A stretch of DNA of 64,000 nucleotides, taken from Streptomyces coeruleorubidus (GTDB taxonomy: Bacteria; Actinomycetota; Actinomycetes; Streptomycetales; Streptomycetaceae). The notes below the pieces were generated by a model, which saw only the letters and a program-made list of their open reading frames with translations, was not told where the DNA came from and ran no database searches. Below, piece by piece: positions 26,455 to 34,419 of the stretch. Each line of letters begins with the position of its first letter. Within the stretch, counting starts at the first letter, position 1. The position numbers and the translations under genes are program-made. The stretch lies in contig NZ_CP118527.1 of the NCBI RefSeq assembly GCF_028885415.1, positions 8,928,001-8,992,000 of the forward strand, written 5' to 3'.

Positions 26455-27348
26455 ATGGCAAGCAGTGAGGATCTGGCCGACCGGTTCGAGGAGCACCGGG
26501 GGCGGCTGAAGGCCGTCGCCTACCGCATGCTCGGATCGCTCGCCGAGGCGGAGGACGCCGTCCAGGAGGCCTGGCTGCGGCTGAGCCGCTCGGACGCGGA
26601 CGACATCGGCAACCTGGGCGGCTGGCTGACGACCGTGACCGGCCGCATCTGCCTGGACCTGCTGCGCTCGCGCACCGCGCGCCGCGAGGAGCCGATGGAC
26701 GACGCCTTCGTGCCGGACCCGGTGCTCAGGCCCCTGTCGCCCATCGACCCGGAGCAGGAGGTGCTGCACGCCGACGCGGTGGGCCTGGCCCTGCTCGTCG
26801 TCCTGGAGAACCTGGAGCCCGCCGAGCGGCTCGCGTTCGTGCTGCACGACATGTTCGCCGTGCCGTTCGACGACATCGCGCCGATCGTGGAGCGCAGCCC
26901 GGCCGCGACCCGGCAGCTGGCGAGCCGCGCCCGGCGCCGGGTGCGGGGAGCCACCCCGGCGGCCGAGCCGGACCTCGGCCGGCAGAAGGAGGTCCTCGAC
27001 GCCTTCCTGGCCGCCTCCCGCGGCGGGGACTTCGAGGCCCTGCTCGCGCTCCTGCACCCGGACGTGGTGCTGCGGGCCGACTCGGGTGCCCTGGTGCGCG
27101 GCGCGGCCGTGTCCAAGGTCGTCCAGGGGGCGAAGGCGGTGGCGGAACAGGCGCTCATGTTCGCCCGGTTCGCGCAGTCCGCGGAGCTGGTGCTGGTCAA
27201 CGGCTCGGTCGGGGTCGTCAACGCGCCAGGGGGACGCGTGCAGTCGGTCATGGGGGTCACGATCGCCGACGGCCGGATCACCGCCATGTACATCCTGGCC
27301 GACCCCGAGCGGCTGGAGCGCCTGGAGACGCCCGGCCTCGCGGGGTGA
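26455..27348 (+). CDS. sigJ: SigJ/ECF41-type RNA polymerase sigma factor with SnoaL-like C-terminus
   Basis: Extracytoplasmic-function sigma factor (297 aa from ATG 26455). The sigma-2 region is about 8-75 (YRMLGSLAEAEDAVQEAWLRL), sigma-4 about 105-160 (FAVPFDDIAPIVERSPAATRQLASRARRR), and a SnoaL-like domain covers about 175-290. That C-terminal domain replaces an anti-sigma factor in ECF41/SigJ proteins; the DSG and ADPERL motifs are present but the usual SDGGG is reduced to DSGALV. Upstream ATGs at 26422, 26431 and 26443 are in frame but poorly spaced from an SD. No carboxymuconolactone or oxidoreductase partner, common for ECF41, is adjacent. Confidence 0.85.
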   Translation: MASSEDLADRFEEHRGRLKAVAYRMLGSLAEAEDAVQEAWLRLSRSDADDIGNLGGWLTTVTGRICLDLLRSRTARREEPMDDAFVPDPVLRPLSPIDPEQEVLHADAVGLALLVVLENLEPAERLAFVLHDMFAVPFDDIAPIVERSPAATRQLASRARRRVRGATPAAEPDLGRQKEVLDAFLAASRGGDFEALLALLHPDVVLRADSGALVRGAAVSKVVQGAKAVAEQALMFARFAQSAELVLVNGSVGVVNAPGGRVQSVMGVTIADGRITAMYILADPERLERLETPGLAG

Positions 27349-27384
27349 CACCGGCGACCACGACCAGGTGAGTTCTCATTTCGT

Positions 27385-28227
27385 ATGCTGAACGGCATGC
27401 GAGATCACAAGTCCGCGCAGGCGGAACTGCACGGCGACTGCGAGCGGTGCTTCGGGCTGTGCTGCGTCGCCCTGCCCTTCGCGGCCTCGGCCGACTTCGC
27501 GGTCGACAAGGACGCCGGCACACCCTGCCGCAATCTGCAGAGCGACCACCGCTGCGGCATCCACGCCAGGCTGCGGCAGAAGGGGTTCACCGGCTGCACG
27601 GTCTACGACTGCTTCGGCGCCGGGCAGCAGGTCTCGCAGATCACCTTCGGCGGCCGGGACTGGAGGTCCGGGCCGCCGGAGCACGCCCGCCGCATGTTCG
27701 ACGTCTTCCCGGTCGTCCGGCAGCTGCACGAGCTGCTGTGGTACCTGACCGAGGCGCTCGCGCTGCCCGCGGCCCGTCCTGTCCACGCCGATCTGCGGGG
27801 GGCCCTGGAGAGGACCGAGGAGCTGGCCGGGCTGACCCCCGAGGAGCTCGCCGGGCTGGACGTGGGGGCGCACCGCCAGGAGGTCAACGTCCTGCTGCTG
27901 AGGACGAGCGAGCTGGCCAGGGCCGGCACCAAGGGCCGTAAGAAGAACCGCCGGGGCGCGGACCTCATGGGCGCCCGCCTCAAGGGCGCCGACCTGCGCG
28001 GCGCCAACCTCCGTGGCGCCTACCTCATCGCAGCCGACCTCACGGGCGCGGATCTGCGGGGCGCGGACCTGATCGGTGCCGACCTGCGCGACGCGGACCT
28101 CACGGACGCCGACCTGACCGGGGCGTTCTTCCTCACCCAGCCGCAGCTGAACGCGGCCCGGGGCAGTGCCGGGACCCGGCTCCCGGAGTCAGTCACCCGC
28201 CCCGGGCACTGGACAGCGCAGGTCTGA
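27385..28227 (+). CDS. Cys-rich domain fused to a pentapeptide-repeat tail
   Basis: A 280-aa protein of unknown function. The N-terminal part has eight cysteines: CxxCxxxCC at 19-27, then Cys48, 57, 71 and 76, a pattern like YkgJ-type metal or Fe-S cluster domains. Residues about 191-250 hold some twelve A(D/N)L-x-G-type pentapeptides, forming a right-handed quadrilateral helix like those in DNA-mimic gyrase-protecting proteins. A basic linker ([11 protein letters not shown]) joins the halves. ATG 27385 or 27397 could be the start. It overlaps the convergent P450 gene by 39 bp. A gyrase role is not supported by anything else here. Confidence 0.78.
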   Translation: MLNGMRDHKSAQAELHGDCERCFGLCCVALPFAASADFAVDKDAGTPCRNLQSDHRCGIHARLRQKGFTGCTVYDCFGAGQQVSQITFGGRDWRSGPPEHARRMFDVFPVVRQLHELLWYLTEALALPAARPVHADLRGALERTEELAGLTPEELAGLDVGAHRQEVNVLLLRTSELARAGTKGRKKNRRGADLMGARLKGADLRGANLRGAYLIAADLTGADLRGADLIGADLRDADLTDADLTGAFFLTQPQLNAARGSAGTRLPESVTRPGHWTAQV

Positions 28228-29685
28228 GGCCGGTTCCCGCACCGGGGTCCGGCGCTCCGGGTGCAGCCGCAGCCCCTCCGGCATCAGCGTCAGCCGTTCC
28301 GCCACCCGCAGCCGGTACGTGGGGTCGGGCCGCAGCTCGTAGCGGCGCAGCAGGAGGCCGAGCACCAACGTCGCCTCGTGCAGGGCGAACTGGCGCCCGA
28401 TGCAGGCCCGCGCGCCGGTCCCGAACGGCTTGAACGTGTGCGGGGCCCGGGACCGTACGGCCCGCGCGTCGAAGCGGTCCGGATCGAACCGCTCGGCGTC
28501 CGCGCCCCACACCTCTGGGTCCCGGTGCAGCATCGGCGTCAGCACCAGCGCCCACGCCCCGCGCCGCATGGGGTGCTCCCCGGCCAGCACCGTGTCCTGG
28601 CGCGCCTCCCGGGCGAAGGCGGGCGCGGTGGGCCACAGCCGCAGCGACTCGTCCAGCACCCGGCGGACGTAGCGCAGCCTGGCCACCTGCTCGTAGGCCG
28701 GTTCCGCCGCGTCGCCCCAGACGCGGTCCACCTCGGCGCGCGCCCGGGCCGCGACCTCGGGGTGGCGGGAGAGGTAGTGCAGCGCGAAGGAGAGCGCGCC
28801 GGACGTCGTCTCGTGGCCGGCGACGAGGAAGGTGATGACCTGACGGCGGACGTTGCGCGGCTCCAGCCGCTCCCCGGTGTCGGGGTGGGCCGTCTCCAGC
28901 ATCCGGTCGAGCAGGTCTCCGTCCCCGCTGCCGGTGGCTTGCCGGGCCCGGATCAGCTCGTCGACCGTGTGGTTGAGGTGGGCGATGTCGGCGGCGTTGC
29001 GGCGGCTCGCGCTGCGGAGCAGCAGCGGAGCCAGCGGGAAGGGCACCGTGTTGAGCCGTTGCGCATACGTCAGCGTGCCGACCATCGCGGTGACGAAGGG
29101 GTGCGGCCGGGAGCGTTCGAACGACCCGAAGTCATGGCCGAAGCCGGTGCGCGCGATCGTCTCCAGCGTCAGCTTGGTCATGTCGCCCGGCACGTCCACC
29201 GCCCGGCCCGTCGCCGCCGCCCGGTCCCAGTGCTCCGTCAACTGACGCGCGACGGCCAGCATCATCGGGTGGTAACCGGCCATCGCCTCGCGGCTGAACC
29301 CCGGCGCGAGCACGTCGTGCGCGAGCTGCCAGTTGGGCTCGTGGTTGTACGCCGTGAACAGGCCGTCCCCCGCGACCGGCCGGAGGTTCGCTATACCCAG
29401 CCCCACGTGCTTGGCGAACCGCGACTCGTCCGCGAGGTCGGCCGCGTACCGGGCGCCCCACACGAACACGAACTCCTTGCCGAAGGCCTTCCGGCGGAAG
29501 ACCGGACCCAGTTGGCGGGCGTACCGCAGCGAGTCCTGGAGGGGAGTGCGCCGGTTCACGCCCACCACGTCACCGAGCAGCGGGATCCTGTGCGGCGGAT
29601 GCGGAATGCGGTTCAGCTCCGGCCAGCCCAGCTCGGCACTGCGGAAACCCTTGGGCAGACCGTCCCGTGTCGGCGCCTCCGTCAT
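28189..29685 (-). CDS. Cytochrome P450, stand-alone CYP102B-like heme domain
   Basis: Heme monooxygenase of 498 aa. The I-helix motif is AGHETTSG, the K-helix is ESLR and the heme loop [10 protein letters not shown] has Cys428. The N-terminal pattern ([34 protein letters not shown]) is that of P450 BM3-type fatty-acid hydroxylases, but there is no reductase domain, as in Streptomyces CYP102B proteins. It therefore needs separate redox partners. ATG 29683-29685 has AAGGGAG. Divergent from a TetR gene with a perfect palindrome in between. Likely substrates are fatty acids or similar lipids (family knowledge). Confidence 0.88.
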   Translation of the reverse strand: MTEAPTRDGLPKGFRSAELGWPELNRIPHPPHRIPLLGDVVGVNRRTPLQDSLRYARQLGPVFRRKAFGKEFVFVWGARYAADLADESRFAKHVGLGIANLRPVAGDGLFTAYNHEPNWQLAHDVLAPGFSREAMAGYHPMMLAVARQLTEHWDRAAATGRAVDVPGDMTKLTLETIARTGFGHDFGSFERSRPHPFVTAMVGTLTYAQRLNTVPFPLAPLLLRSASRRNAADIAHLNHTVDELIRARQATGSGDGDLLDRMLETAHPDTGERLEPRNVRRQVITFLVAGHETTSGALSFALHYLSRHPEVAARARAEVDRVWGDAAEPAYEQVARLRYVRRVLDESLRLWPTAPAFAREARQDTVLAGEHPMRRGAWALVLTPMLHRDPEVWGADAERFDPDRFDARAVRSRAPHTFKPFGTGARACIGRQFALHEATLVLGLLLRRYELRPDPTYRLRVAERLTLMPEGLRLHPERRTPVREPASDLRCPVPGAGD

Positions 29686-29759
29686 GACGCGATCTCCCTT
29701 GATACAGCGGCGGGTTGGCACGTGTTGTACGTGGGTTCAATAGCGCGCTTCAGTCTGGT

Positions 29760-29775
29760 CCGGTTGTTGAACCGG
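29760..29775. promoter_or_regulatory. TetR operator candidate between P450 and TetR genes
   Basis: CCGGTT - GTTG - AACCGG, a perfect 16-bp palindrome 19 bp upstream of the TetR start and 74 bp upstream of the P450 start. Confidence 0.6.
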
Positions 29776-29794
29776 CGTCAAGTAAAGTGCGGGC

Positions 29795-30403
29795 ATGGCC
29801 GCGAACCAGAGCGGGCGCACCCGCCGCCGGCTCAGCACCGAGGAGCGCCGGGAGCAGCTTCTGGCCGTCGGCGCGCGGCTGTTCTCGGAGAGTCCGTACG
29901 ACGACGTGTGGATCGAGCAGGTCGCCGAGATCGCCGGGGTGTCGCGCGGGCTGCTGTACCACTACTTCCCGACCAAGCGGGACTTCTTCGCGGCGGTCGT
30001 CGAGCGCGAGAGCGAGCGGATGCTGCGCATGACGGCGGCGGTGCCCGGCGTCCCGGTGCGCGAGCAGCTCGCGGGTGGCCTCGACACGTTCCTGGAGTAC
30101 GTCCAGGCCCACGCCCACGGTTACCGCGCCTTCCACCGCGCCGACGCGGCCGGGGACCAGGCGGTGCGGCGGGTCTACCAGCGGGCCCTGGCGGCGCAGG
30201 AACGGCAGATCCTCGCGGCGCTCGCCGAGGATCCCGAGTTCGGGCCGGCCTGTGAGAGGCGGCCGGAGGCGCGGCTCGCCGTGCGCGGGTGGCTGGCGTT
30301 CACCACGTCCGTCTGTCTGGAGTGGCTGCGCGGCACGGAGTTGAGCCGGGATCAGGTGCGCGAGCTGTGCGCTCGCGCCCTGCTGGGCGTCCTCACTCCC
30401 TGA
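29795..30403 (+). CDS. TetR-family transcriptional regulator
   Basis: Regulator of 202 aa. The N-terminal DNA-binding domain (about 15-60) ends in the typical IEQVAEIAGVSRGLLYHYFPTKRDFFAAVVE; the remaining alpha-helical part (DTFLEYVQAHAHGYRAF onward) is the ligand-binding and dimerisation domain. Divergent from the CYP102B-like P450 gene, and probably represses both genes by binding the palindrome in the shared region; the ligand may be a fatty acid given the neighbouring enzyme (inference). Confidence 0.88.
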   Translation: MAANQSGRTRRRLSTEERREQLLAVGARLFSESPYDDVWIEQVAEIAGVSRGLLYHYFPTKRDFFAAVVERESERMLRMTAAVPGVPVREQLAGGLDTFLEYVQAHAHGYRAFHRADAAGDQAVRRVYQRALAAQERQILAALAEDPEFGPACERRPEARLAVRGWLAFTTSVCLEWLRGTELSRDQVRELCARALLGVLTP

Positions 30404-30431
30404 AAGCCCTCGTAAAGATCACGTGACGTGG

Positions 30432-30460
30432 TTGGCTCACGCCCCGATCTTCGGTAGGTT
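30432..30460 (+). promoter_or_regulatory. Promoter of the DUF2470 gene
   Basis: TTGGCT (30432-30437), a 17-bp spacer and TAGGTT (30455-30460) resemble a vegetative -35/-10 pair. The -10 element runs into the iron box. Confidence 0.55.
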
Positions 30461-30477
30461 AGGCAAGGCTTACCTAA
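30459..30477. promoter_or_regulatory. Iron box (DmdR1/IdeR-type operator)
   Basis: TTAGGCAAGGCTTACCTAA fits the 19-bp actinobacterial iron box (consensus TTAGGTTAGGCTAACCTAA) with conserved TTAGG and CCTAA arms. It overlaps the -10 element and ends at the SD (AAGGAGG at 30476-30482), an ideal place for Fe(II)-dependent repression. Confidence 0.85.
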
Positions 30478-30488
30478 GGAGGTCTGGG

Positions 30489-31217
30489 ATGGGTGACGGC
30501 AGCCACAGCTGGACGGCGGCCCCTGCCGCGGCGGAGCGGGCGCGCTCGGTGCTCGCCGCCGCGTGGTCCTGCTCGGTGACCGCGGAGGGCATGCGGGAGG
30601 AGCTGGTCGGCGCGCACACGGTGACCGAGGACGGCCGCGTGCTGGTGGACGTGCCCGGGGGCAGCGCCCTGCTCGCGGCCGCGATCTGCGCGCCCCGCGG
30701 CGAGCCGTCCGCGGTGCTGGAGTTCGCCGACGTGGCCCCCGTCCCCGTGCGCGACCGGATCCGCGCCCGGCTGTGGCTCGCGGGCTGGTTCGCCGTCGTG
30801 AAGGACCGGCTGGCCTTCCGGCCCACGCGCGTGGTGCTGCGGCAGCCGTCCGGGGCCGTGGTCGTCGACCTCGACGACTTCGCCGCCGCGACGCCCGACC
30901 CGCTCACCACGGCCGAGGCCCGGCTGCTGACGCACCTCGCCGACTGCCACGCGGACGCGGTCGAGCGGCTCACCCGGCTCGTCGACTCCGGCAGCCTGCA
31001 CGGCGCGGTCCGCGTCCAGCCCCTCTCCGTCGACCGGCACGGACTGACGCTGCGCATCGAACGCGCCCGCGCCCACGGCGACGTACGGCTGGCGTTCCAC
31101 ACACCCGCCGACGACGTCGCGCAGCTCACCGAGCGCATGCACGTCCTGCTCAGCCAGGCGACGGCCGCGTCCTGCCCGCGGGCCCTACAGTGGCAGCGCA
31201 CAGACGGCGACCGGTGA
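30489..31217 (+). CDS. Iron-regulated DUF2470-domain protein (HugZ-like C-terminus)
   Basis: A 242-aa cytoplasmic protein. The C-terminal third (about 150-235) is DUF2470-like, with the landmark LLTHLADCHADAVERL resembling the HMNxDHADA motif of HugZ heme-degrading proteins. The N-terminal part looks like the split-barrel partner fold (VLVDVPGGSALLAAAICA, PTRVVLRQPSGAVVVDL). ATG 30489 follows AAGGAGG and the iron box directly; the in-frame extension to 30423 crosses the promoter and is not used. Iron control plus the HugZ-like tail suggest heme or iron-release biochemistry, which is inference. Confidence 0.78.
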   Translation: MGDGSHSWTAAPAAAERARSVLAAAWSCSVTAEGMREELVGAHTVTEDGRVLVDVPGGSALLAAAICAPRGEPSAVLEFADVAPVPVRDRIRARLWLAGWFAVVKDRLAFRPTRVVLRQPSGAVVVDLDDFAAATPDPLTTAEARLLTHLADCHADAVERLTRLVDSGSLHGAVRVQPLSVDRHGLTLRIERARAHGDVRLAFHTPADDVAQLTERMHVLLSQATAASCPRALQWQRTDGDR

Positions 31218-32381
31218 CGGAAACGGTTCACCGGTGCGCCGCAGCGCGCCGCTCGTCTCGTCGACGCGGAAGACGGTGACCGTGCCGGACTTCTGGTTCG
31301 CCGCGAACAGCAGCGTGCCCTCCGGCGAGAAGGCGATCTGGCGCGGGAAGTCCCCGCCCACCGGCACGGTGTCCAGCAGCCTGAGCCGGGCACCGTCCGC
31401 CTCGACGGCGTAGCGCGTGAGGCTGTTGTGGCCGCGGTTGGCGAGAAAGGCGTACCGGCCGTTCGCGGTCACCAGGATCTGCGCCGGGTAGTTGGTGCCC
31501 GAACCGGTGCCCGTGGACTGCGCCTCGCCGACCGTGACGCGGCCGGAGGCGGGGTCGTACGCGCAGACCGCCACCGTGTTGTCGACCTCGTTGGCGAGGT
31601 AGGCGTACCGGCCGCCGGGGTGGAACGTCAGGTGGCGCGGCCCCGCGCCAGGCCGGGTCTGCGCCTGCGCGACCTCGCTGAGCGTGCCGGACTTCTCGTC
31701 GAGCCGGTAGGTGTAGACGGTGTCAGTACCCAGGTCCACGGCGAGGACGTGCCCGCCGTCCGGGCTGGTGAAGATCTGGTGGGCGTGCGGACCCTCCTGA
31801 CCCGGCCCGGGCGCCGGACGGGAGTGCCGGACGAGATCGGTCCGTTCCCCGAGGGCGCCCGCGGCGTCGATCGGATGCACCGCCACGCTGCCCGAGCCGT
31901 AGTCCGCGCTGAGCAGCCAGCGCCCTCCCGGATGCACGGACAGATGGCAGGGGCCCGCACCGCCGGTGCTCCGGCTGCCCAGGACCTTCCGGTCGGACAG
32001 CCGGACGGCCGTCACGGCGCCGTCGTCGCGCTCGTTCACCGCGTACAGCGTGCGGCGGTCCGGGTGGATCGCGAGGTACGACGGGTTGCCGACGCCGGTG
32101 AGCGTGCCGGTGCCGGTGATCCGGCCCGTCTCCGCGTCGTACGTGGCCAGGCCGATTCCCTTGCCGCCGCCCTCGACGGAGGTGTAGGTGCCGACGTAGA
32201 GCGGGCGCGGGCCGGACGGGCGCCGGGCCTCGCGGGACGGGCTCACGCTCGACTCGGGGGCCGCCGGACTCGTCGGGGTCGCCGGCGCGGGCGCGTCGTC
32301 ACAGGCGGGCAGCGCCGCCGCGGCGGCTCCTGACGCCAGTGCGCCGACCAACCGGCGCCTGCTCCAGCCACCACTGCCCAT
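31185..32381 (-). CDS. Exported lactonase-family beta-propeller (Pgl-like)
   Basis: A 398-aa protein of the lactonase/6-phosphogluconolactonase propeller family (PF10282). It has repeated GxYLAIHPDRRTLYAVNE and HLTFHPGGRYAYLANE blades and the conserved GPHAHQI. The N-terminus carries a twin-arginine-like motif SRRRLVG and lipobox LPAC (about residue 26), so it is probably a Tat-exported lipoprotein. ATG 32379-32381 follows GAGGGG; an in-frame ATG at 32405 is less well placed. The 3' end overlaps the DUF2470 gene by 33 bp. Its substrate outside the cell is not known. Confidence 0.82.
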   Translation of the reverse strand: MGSGGWSRRRLVGALASGAAAAALPACDDAPAPATPTSPAAPESSVSPSREARRPSGPRPLYVGTYTSVEGGGKGIGLATYDAETGRITGTGTLTGVGNPSYLAIHPDRRTLYAVNERDDGAVTAVRLSDRKVLGSRSTGGAGPCHLSVHPGGRWLLSADYGSGSVAVHPIDAAGALGERTDLVRHSRPAPGPGQEGPHAHQIFTSPDGGHVLAVDLGTDTVYTYRLDEKSGTLSEVAQAQTRPGAGPRHLTFHPGGRYAYLANEVDNTVAVCAYDPASGRVTVGEAQSTGTGSGTNYPAQILVTANGRYAFLANRGHNSLTRYAVEADGARLRLLDTVPVGGDFPRQIAFSPEGTLLFAANQKSGTVTVFRVDETSGALRRTGEPFPSPVAVCALPL

Positions 32382-32465
32382 GTCGCCCCTCAGGTCGTCA
32401 CTCATCACCGTCGCGACAGCCACCTTGGCGTGGATCACCCACCGGGTGCAACAACAGCACCGAGC

Positions 32466-32482
32466 GTTGCGCGCGGCGCAAC
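32466..32482 (-). terminator. Hairpin between the exporter-like gene and the lactonase gene
   Basis: GTTGCGC - GCG - GCGCAAC, perfect 7-bp stem with a 3-nt loop, 17 bp after the stop of the gene at 32500. Confidence 0.45.
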
Positions 32483-32499
32483 CGACTCCAGGCGGTCGC

Positions 32500-33753
32500 T
32501 CAGCGATAACGCCCGCCGACCCCGGTACGGTTCCGCCACATCTGCTCCTGAACGCCCAGGCGCTCACGCAGCCGCGTCAGGCGCGGCATCCGCACGCGCT
32601 GCTCCCGGGACACACGGTCCAGTTCCTCGAACAGGCGCCGGGTGCGGTGCTCGGTGTCGAGCTCGTCGAGGATCCGGTTGACCTCCGTGAGGACCGCGCC
32701 GAGCAACTGCCAGTGCCGCGTCTCGCGCTCGGACTCCTCGCGCAGCAGCAGGGCCAGCTTGTCGCGGGTGCCCGCCGCGGTGCGCAGCTCCGCGGCGAGA
32801 CGTTCCTCCGCCGACTCGGCGCTCGCACTGAGATGGGTGGTCACCAGCACCGCGAAACTCACCACCGCGTCGGCGATCTCCGACAGCAGCTGCTCCAGCG
32901 CGGCGCCCGTCTCGGCCTCGAACAGCGGCTCCGGCTCGCGCTCCTTCGCGAGGTCGGTGAGGGAGCGCGCGAGCACGCGCAGCACGACCGTGCAGATCTC
33001 CAGCGTGTCCAGGCCGGTGCGCAGCACCACCCGGTGCAGCAGGCCCTCCCGCACGCGCGGGTTGAGCCGCAGGCTGTCCTCCGCCTGCCGGAGCGCCGCG
33101 TCCACCTCGACGATGTCGTGGTCCAGGCGCCGCGCCTCGTGCAGCCGCTCCGCCGCGAGATCCGCGGGCGTACGGCCGGCGGCCTCCTCGCCCATGCGTA
33201 GCATCAGCTGCCGCAGCCGGCGCGCCAGACCCTCGATCGACGCGCCCGCCTCCTCCACCCACACCGGCGGAGCCAGCAGCAGATTGCAGCCGAGCCCGAC
33301 GACCGCGCCGATCAGCGTCTCCACCACCCGGGCCCAGGCGGTGTCCCCGACGGTGGTGACCCCGAGCACCAGCATCGCGCTGATCGCGACCTCGGGTACG
33401 TACTCCTCCACCCGGACCAGCCGTCCCACGACCAGCGAGGCCACCAGGAGCAGCGCCAGGCTCCACCAGGTCAGGCCCACCAGAAGGCTGAACGCGATGG
33501 CGACGAGAACGCCGGTCACCACGGCGTTCACCCGCCGGAACCCGTTGGTGAGCGTGGCGTACAGGGTCACCTGGACGACCAGCAGTGCCGTCAGGGGAGC
33601 GGTGAGCGGTGCCGCCTCGGGGCTCAGCCGCAGCGCGATGACGTAGGCGATCGTCGCCGCGAACGCGGACCGCACCGTCTGGACGACCACGGGGTCCCGG
33701 CGCTTGTGCACGATCCGTCTGGCGTACGCCGTCCACTCACGTACCTCTCGCAT
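32500..33753 (-). CDS. Aromatic-acid exporter-like (FUSC/ArAE_1) membrane protein
   Basis: Inner-membrane protein of about 417 aa. Residues about 25-175 contain six hydrophobic segments of the ArAE_1/FUSC type (APLTAPLTALLVVQVTLYATLTNGFRRVNAVVTGVLVAIAFSLLVG, NLLLAPPVWVEEA). The remaining 240 residues form a long charged alpha-helical cytoplasmic domain. The homologous AaeB proteins export aromatic acids. ATG 33751-33753 gives the start MREVREWTAY common in the family; an upstream ATG at 33790-33792 would add 13 residues. No AaeA-like partner is present. Substrate unknown. Confidence 0.75.
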   Translation of the reverse strand: MREVREWTAYARRIVHKRRDPVVVQTVRSAFAATIAYVIALRLSPEAAPLTAPLTALLVVQVTLYATLTNGFRRVNAVVTGVLVAIAFSLLVGLTWWSLALLLVASLVVGRLVRVEEYVPEVAISAMLVLGVTTVGDTAWARVVETLIGAVVGLGCNLLLAPPVWVEEAGASIEGLARRLRQLMLRMGEEAAGRTPADLAAERLHEARRLDHDIVEVDAALRQAEDSLRLNPRVREGLLHRVVLRTGLDTLEICTVVLRVLARSLTDLAKEREPEPLFEAETGAALEQLLSEIADAVVSFAVLVTTHLSASAESAEERLAAELRTAAGTRDKLALLLREESERETRHWQLLGAVLTEVNRILDELDTEHRTRRLFEELDRVSREQRVRMPRLTRLRERLGVQEQMWRNRTGVGGRYR

Positions 33754-33840
33754 CCTCGGGCTGTTCCCCTTCCCCTGGCGTATCGAACGCATCCATGAAG
33801 GACGTTAACGCCGGGGGAAGCCACGGGCGACCGAGGGCCG

Positions 33841-34335
33841 TCAGGCGGACACCTTGTCGAGGAAGGCGGTCAGATGGCCCATGGTCCGCTCGATCTGCTG
33901 CTCCAGGGTGAGGCTCTCCTCGAAGCGGGCCCCGCTCTCCGGCACCTTCTTCCCGCGCAGGTACAGCGAGCAGGCGAGGTCGGTGCACATGTACGCCCCG
34001 ACGGAGTTCCCCTCACGTCCGGCCGCTCCCGTCTTCCGCGCGGTCATCAGCGCCACACCGCCCCGTGGGTGGGTCGTCAGGCACAGCGAACACATGCTGC
34101 GATGCAGAAAGCCCCGCTGCGCCGCCTGGAACCGCATCGCCACCCCGACGAGCCGCCCCTCGCGCTCGGCGACCAGATAACTCCGATCGGGCGCCCCCGG
34201 ATCCCGCCACCCGAGAAAGTCGAGATCGTCCCAGGGGCGCTCGGCGAGGTCCCGGGGGACGGACAGACGCTTGGCCTCTCCCTTGGAGCAGTTGATAAAC
34301 GAGTTGCGGATGTCCTGTTCGGTGAGTGATCTCAT
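33841..34335 (-). CDS. FBP-domain protein, FusB-like EF-G-binding candidate
   Basis: A 164-aa protein with an alpha-helical N-terminal half and a C-terminal treble-clef zinc finger (Cys82, Cys85, Cys117, Cys122, in MCSLC and MCTDLAC). This is the FBP_C/FusB architecture. FusB proteins bind EF-G on the ribosome and rescue translation from fusidic acid. Actinobacterial members are widespread and mostly untested. ATG 34333-34335; a perfect 21-bp palindrome lies 27 bp upstream in the region shared with the divergent DUF3626 gene. Confidence 0.75.
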   Translation of the reverse strand: MRSLTEQDIRNSFINCSKGEAKRLSVPRDLAERPWDDLDFLGWRDPGAPDRSYLVAEREGRLVGVAMRFQAAQRGFLHRSMCSLCLTTHPRGGVALMTARKTGAAGREGNSVGAYMCTDLACSLYLRGKKVPESGARFEESLTLEQQIERTMGHLTAFLDKVSA

Positions 34336-34361
34336 GGGAGGGCTCCTGGTCGTCGTCGGCG

Positions 34362-34382
34362 AAACCTAGGGGTCCTAGGTTT
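34362..34382. promoter_or_regulatory. Perfect 21-bp palindrome in divergent promoter region
   Basis: AAACCTAGG - GGT - CCTAGGTTT: 9-bp arms with no mismatch, placed 27 bp before the FBP gene start and 38 bp before the DUF3626 start. Being between divergent starts, an operator is more likely than a terminator. No regulator family was recognised for it. Confidence 0.6.
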
Positions 34383-34419
34383 CTGGGTCAGGTTAGAAGC
34401 ACCGACGACGGGGGAGCCA

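Noticed and set aside
30423..30488. Extended start of the DUF2470 protein
   Set aside because: Would place the -10 element, iron box and SD inside the coding region.
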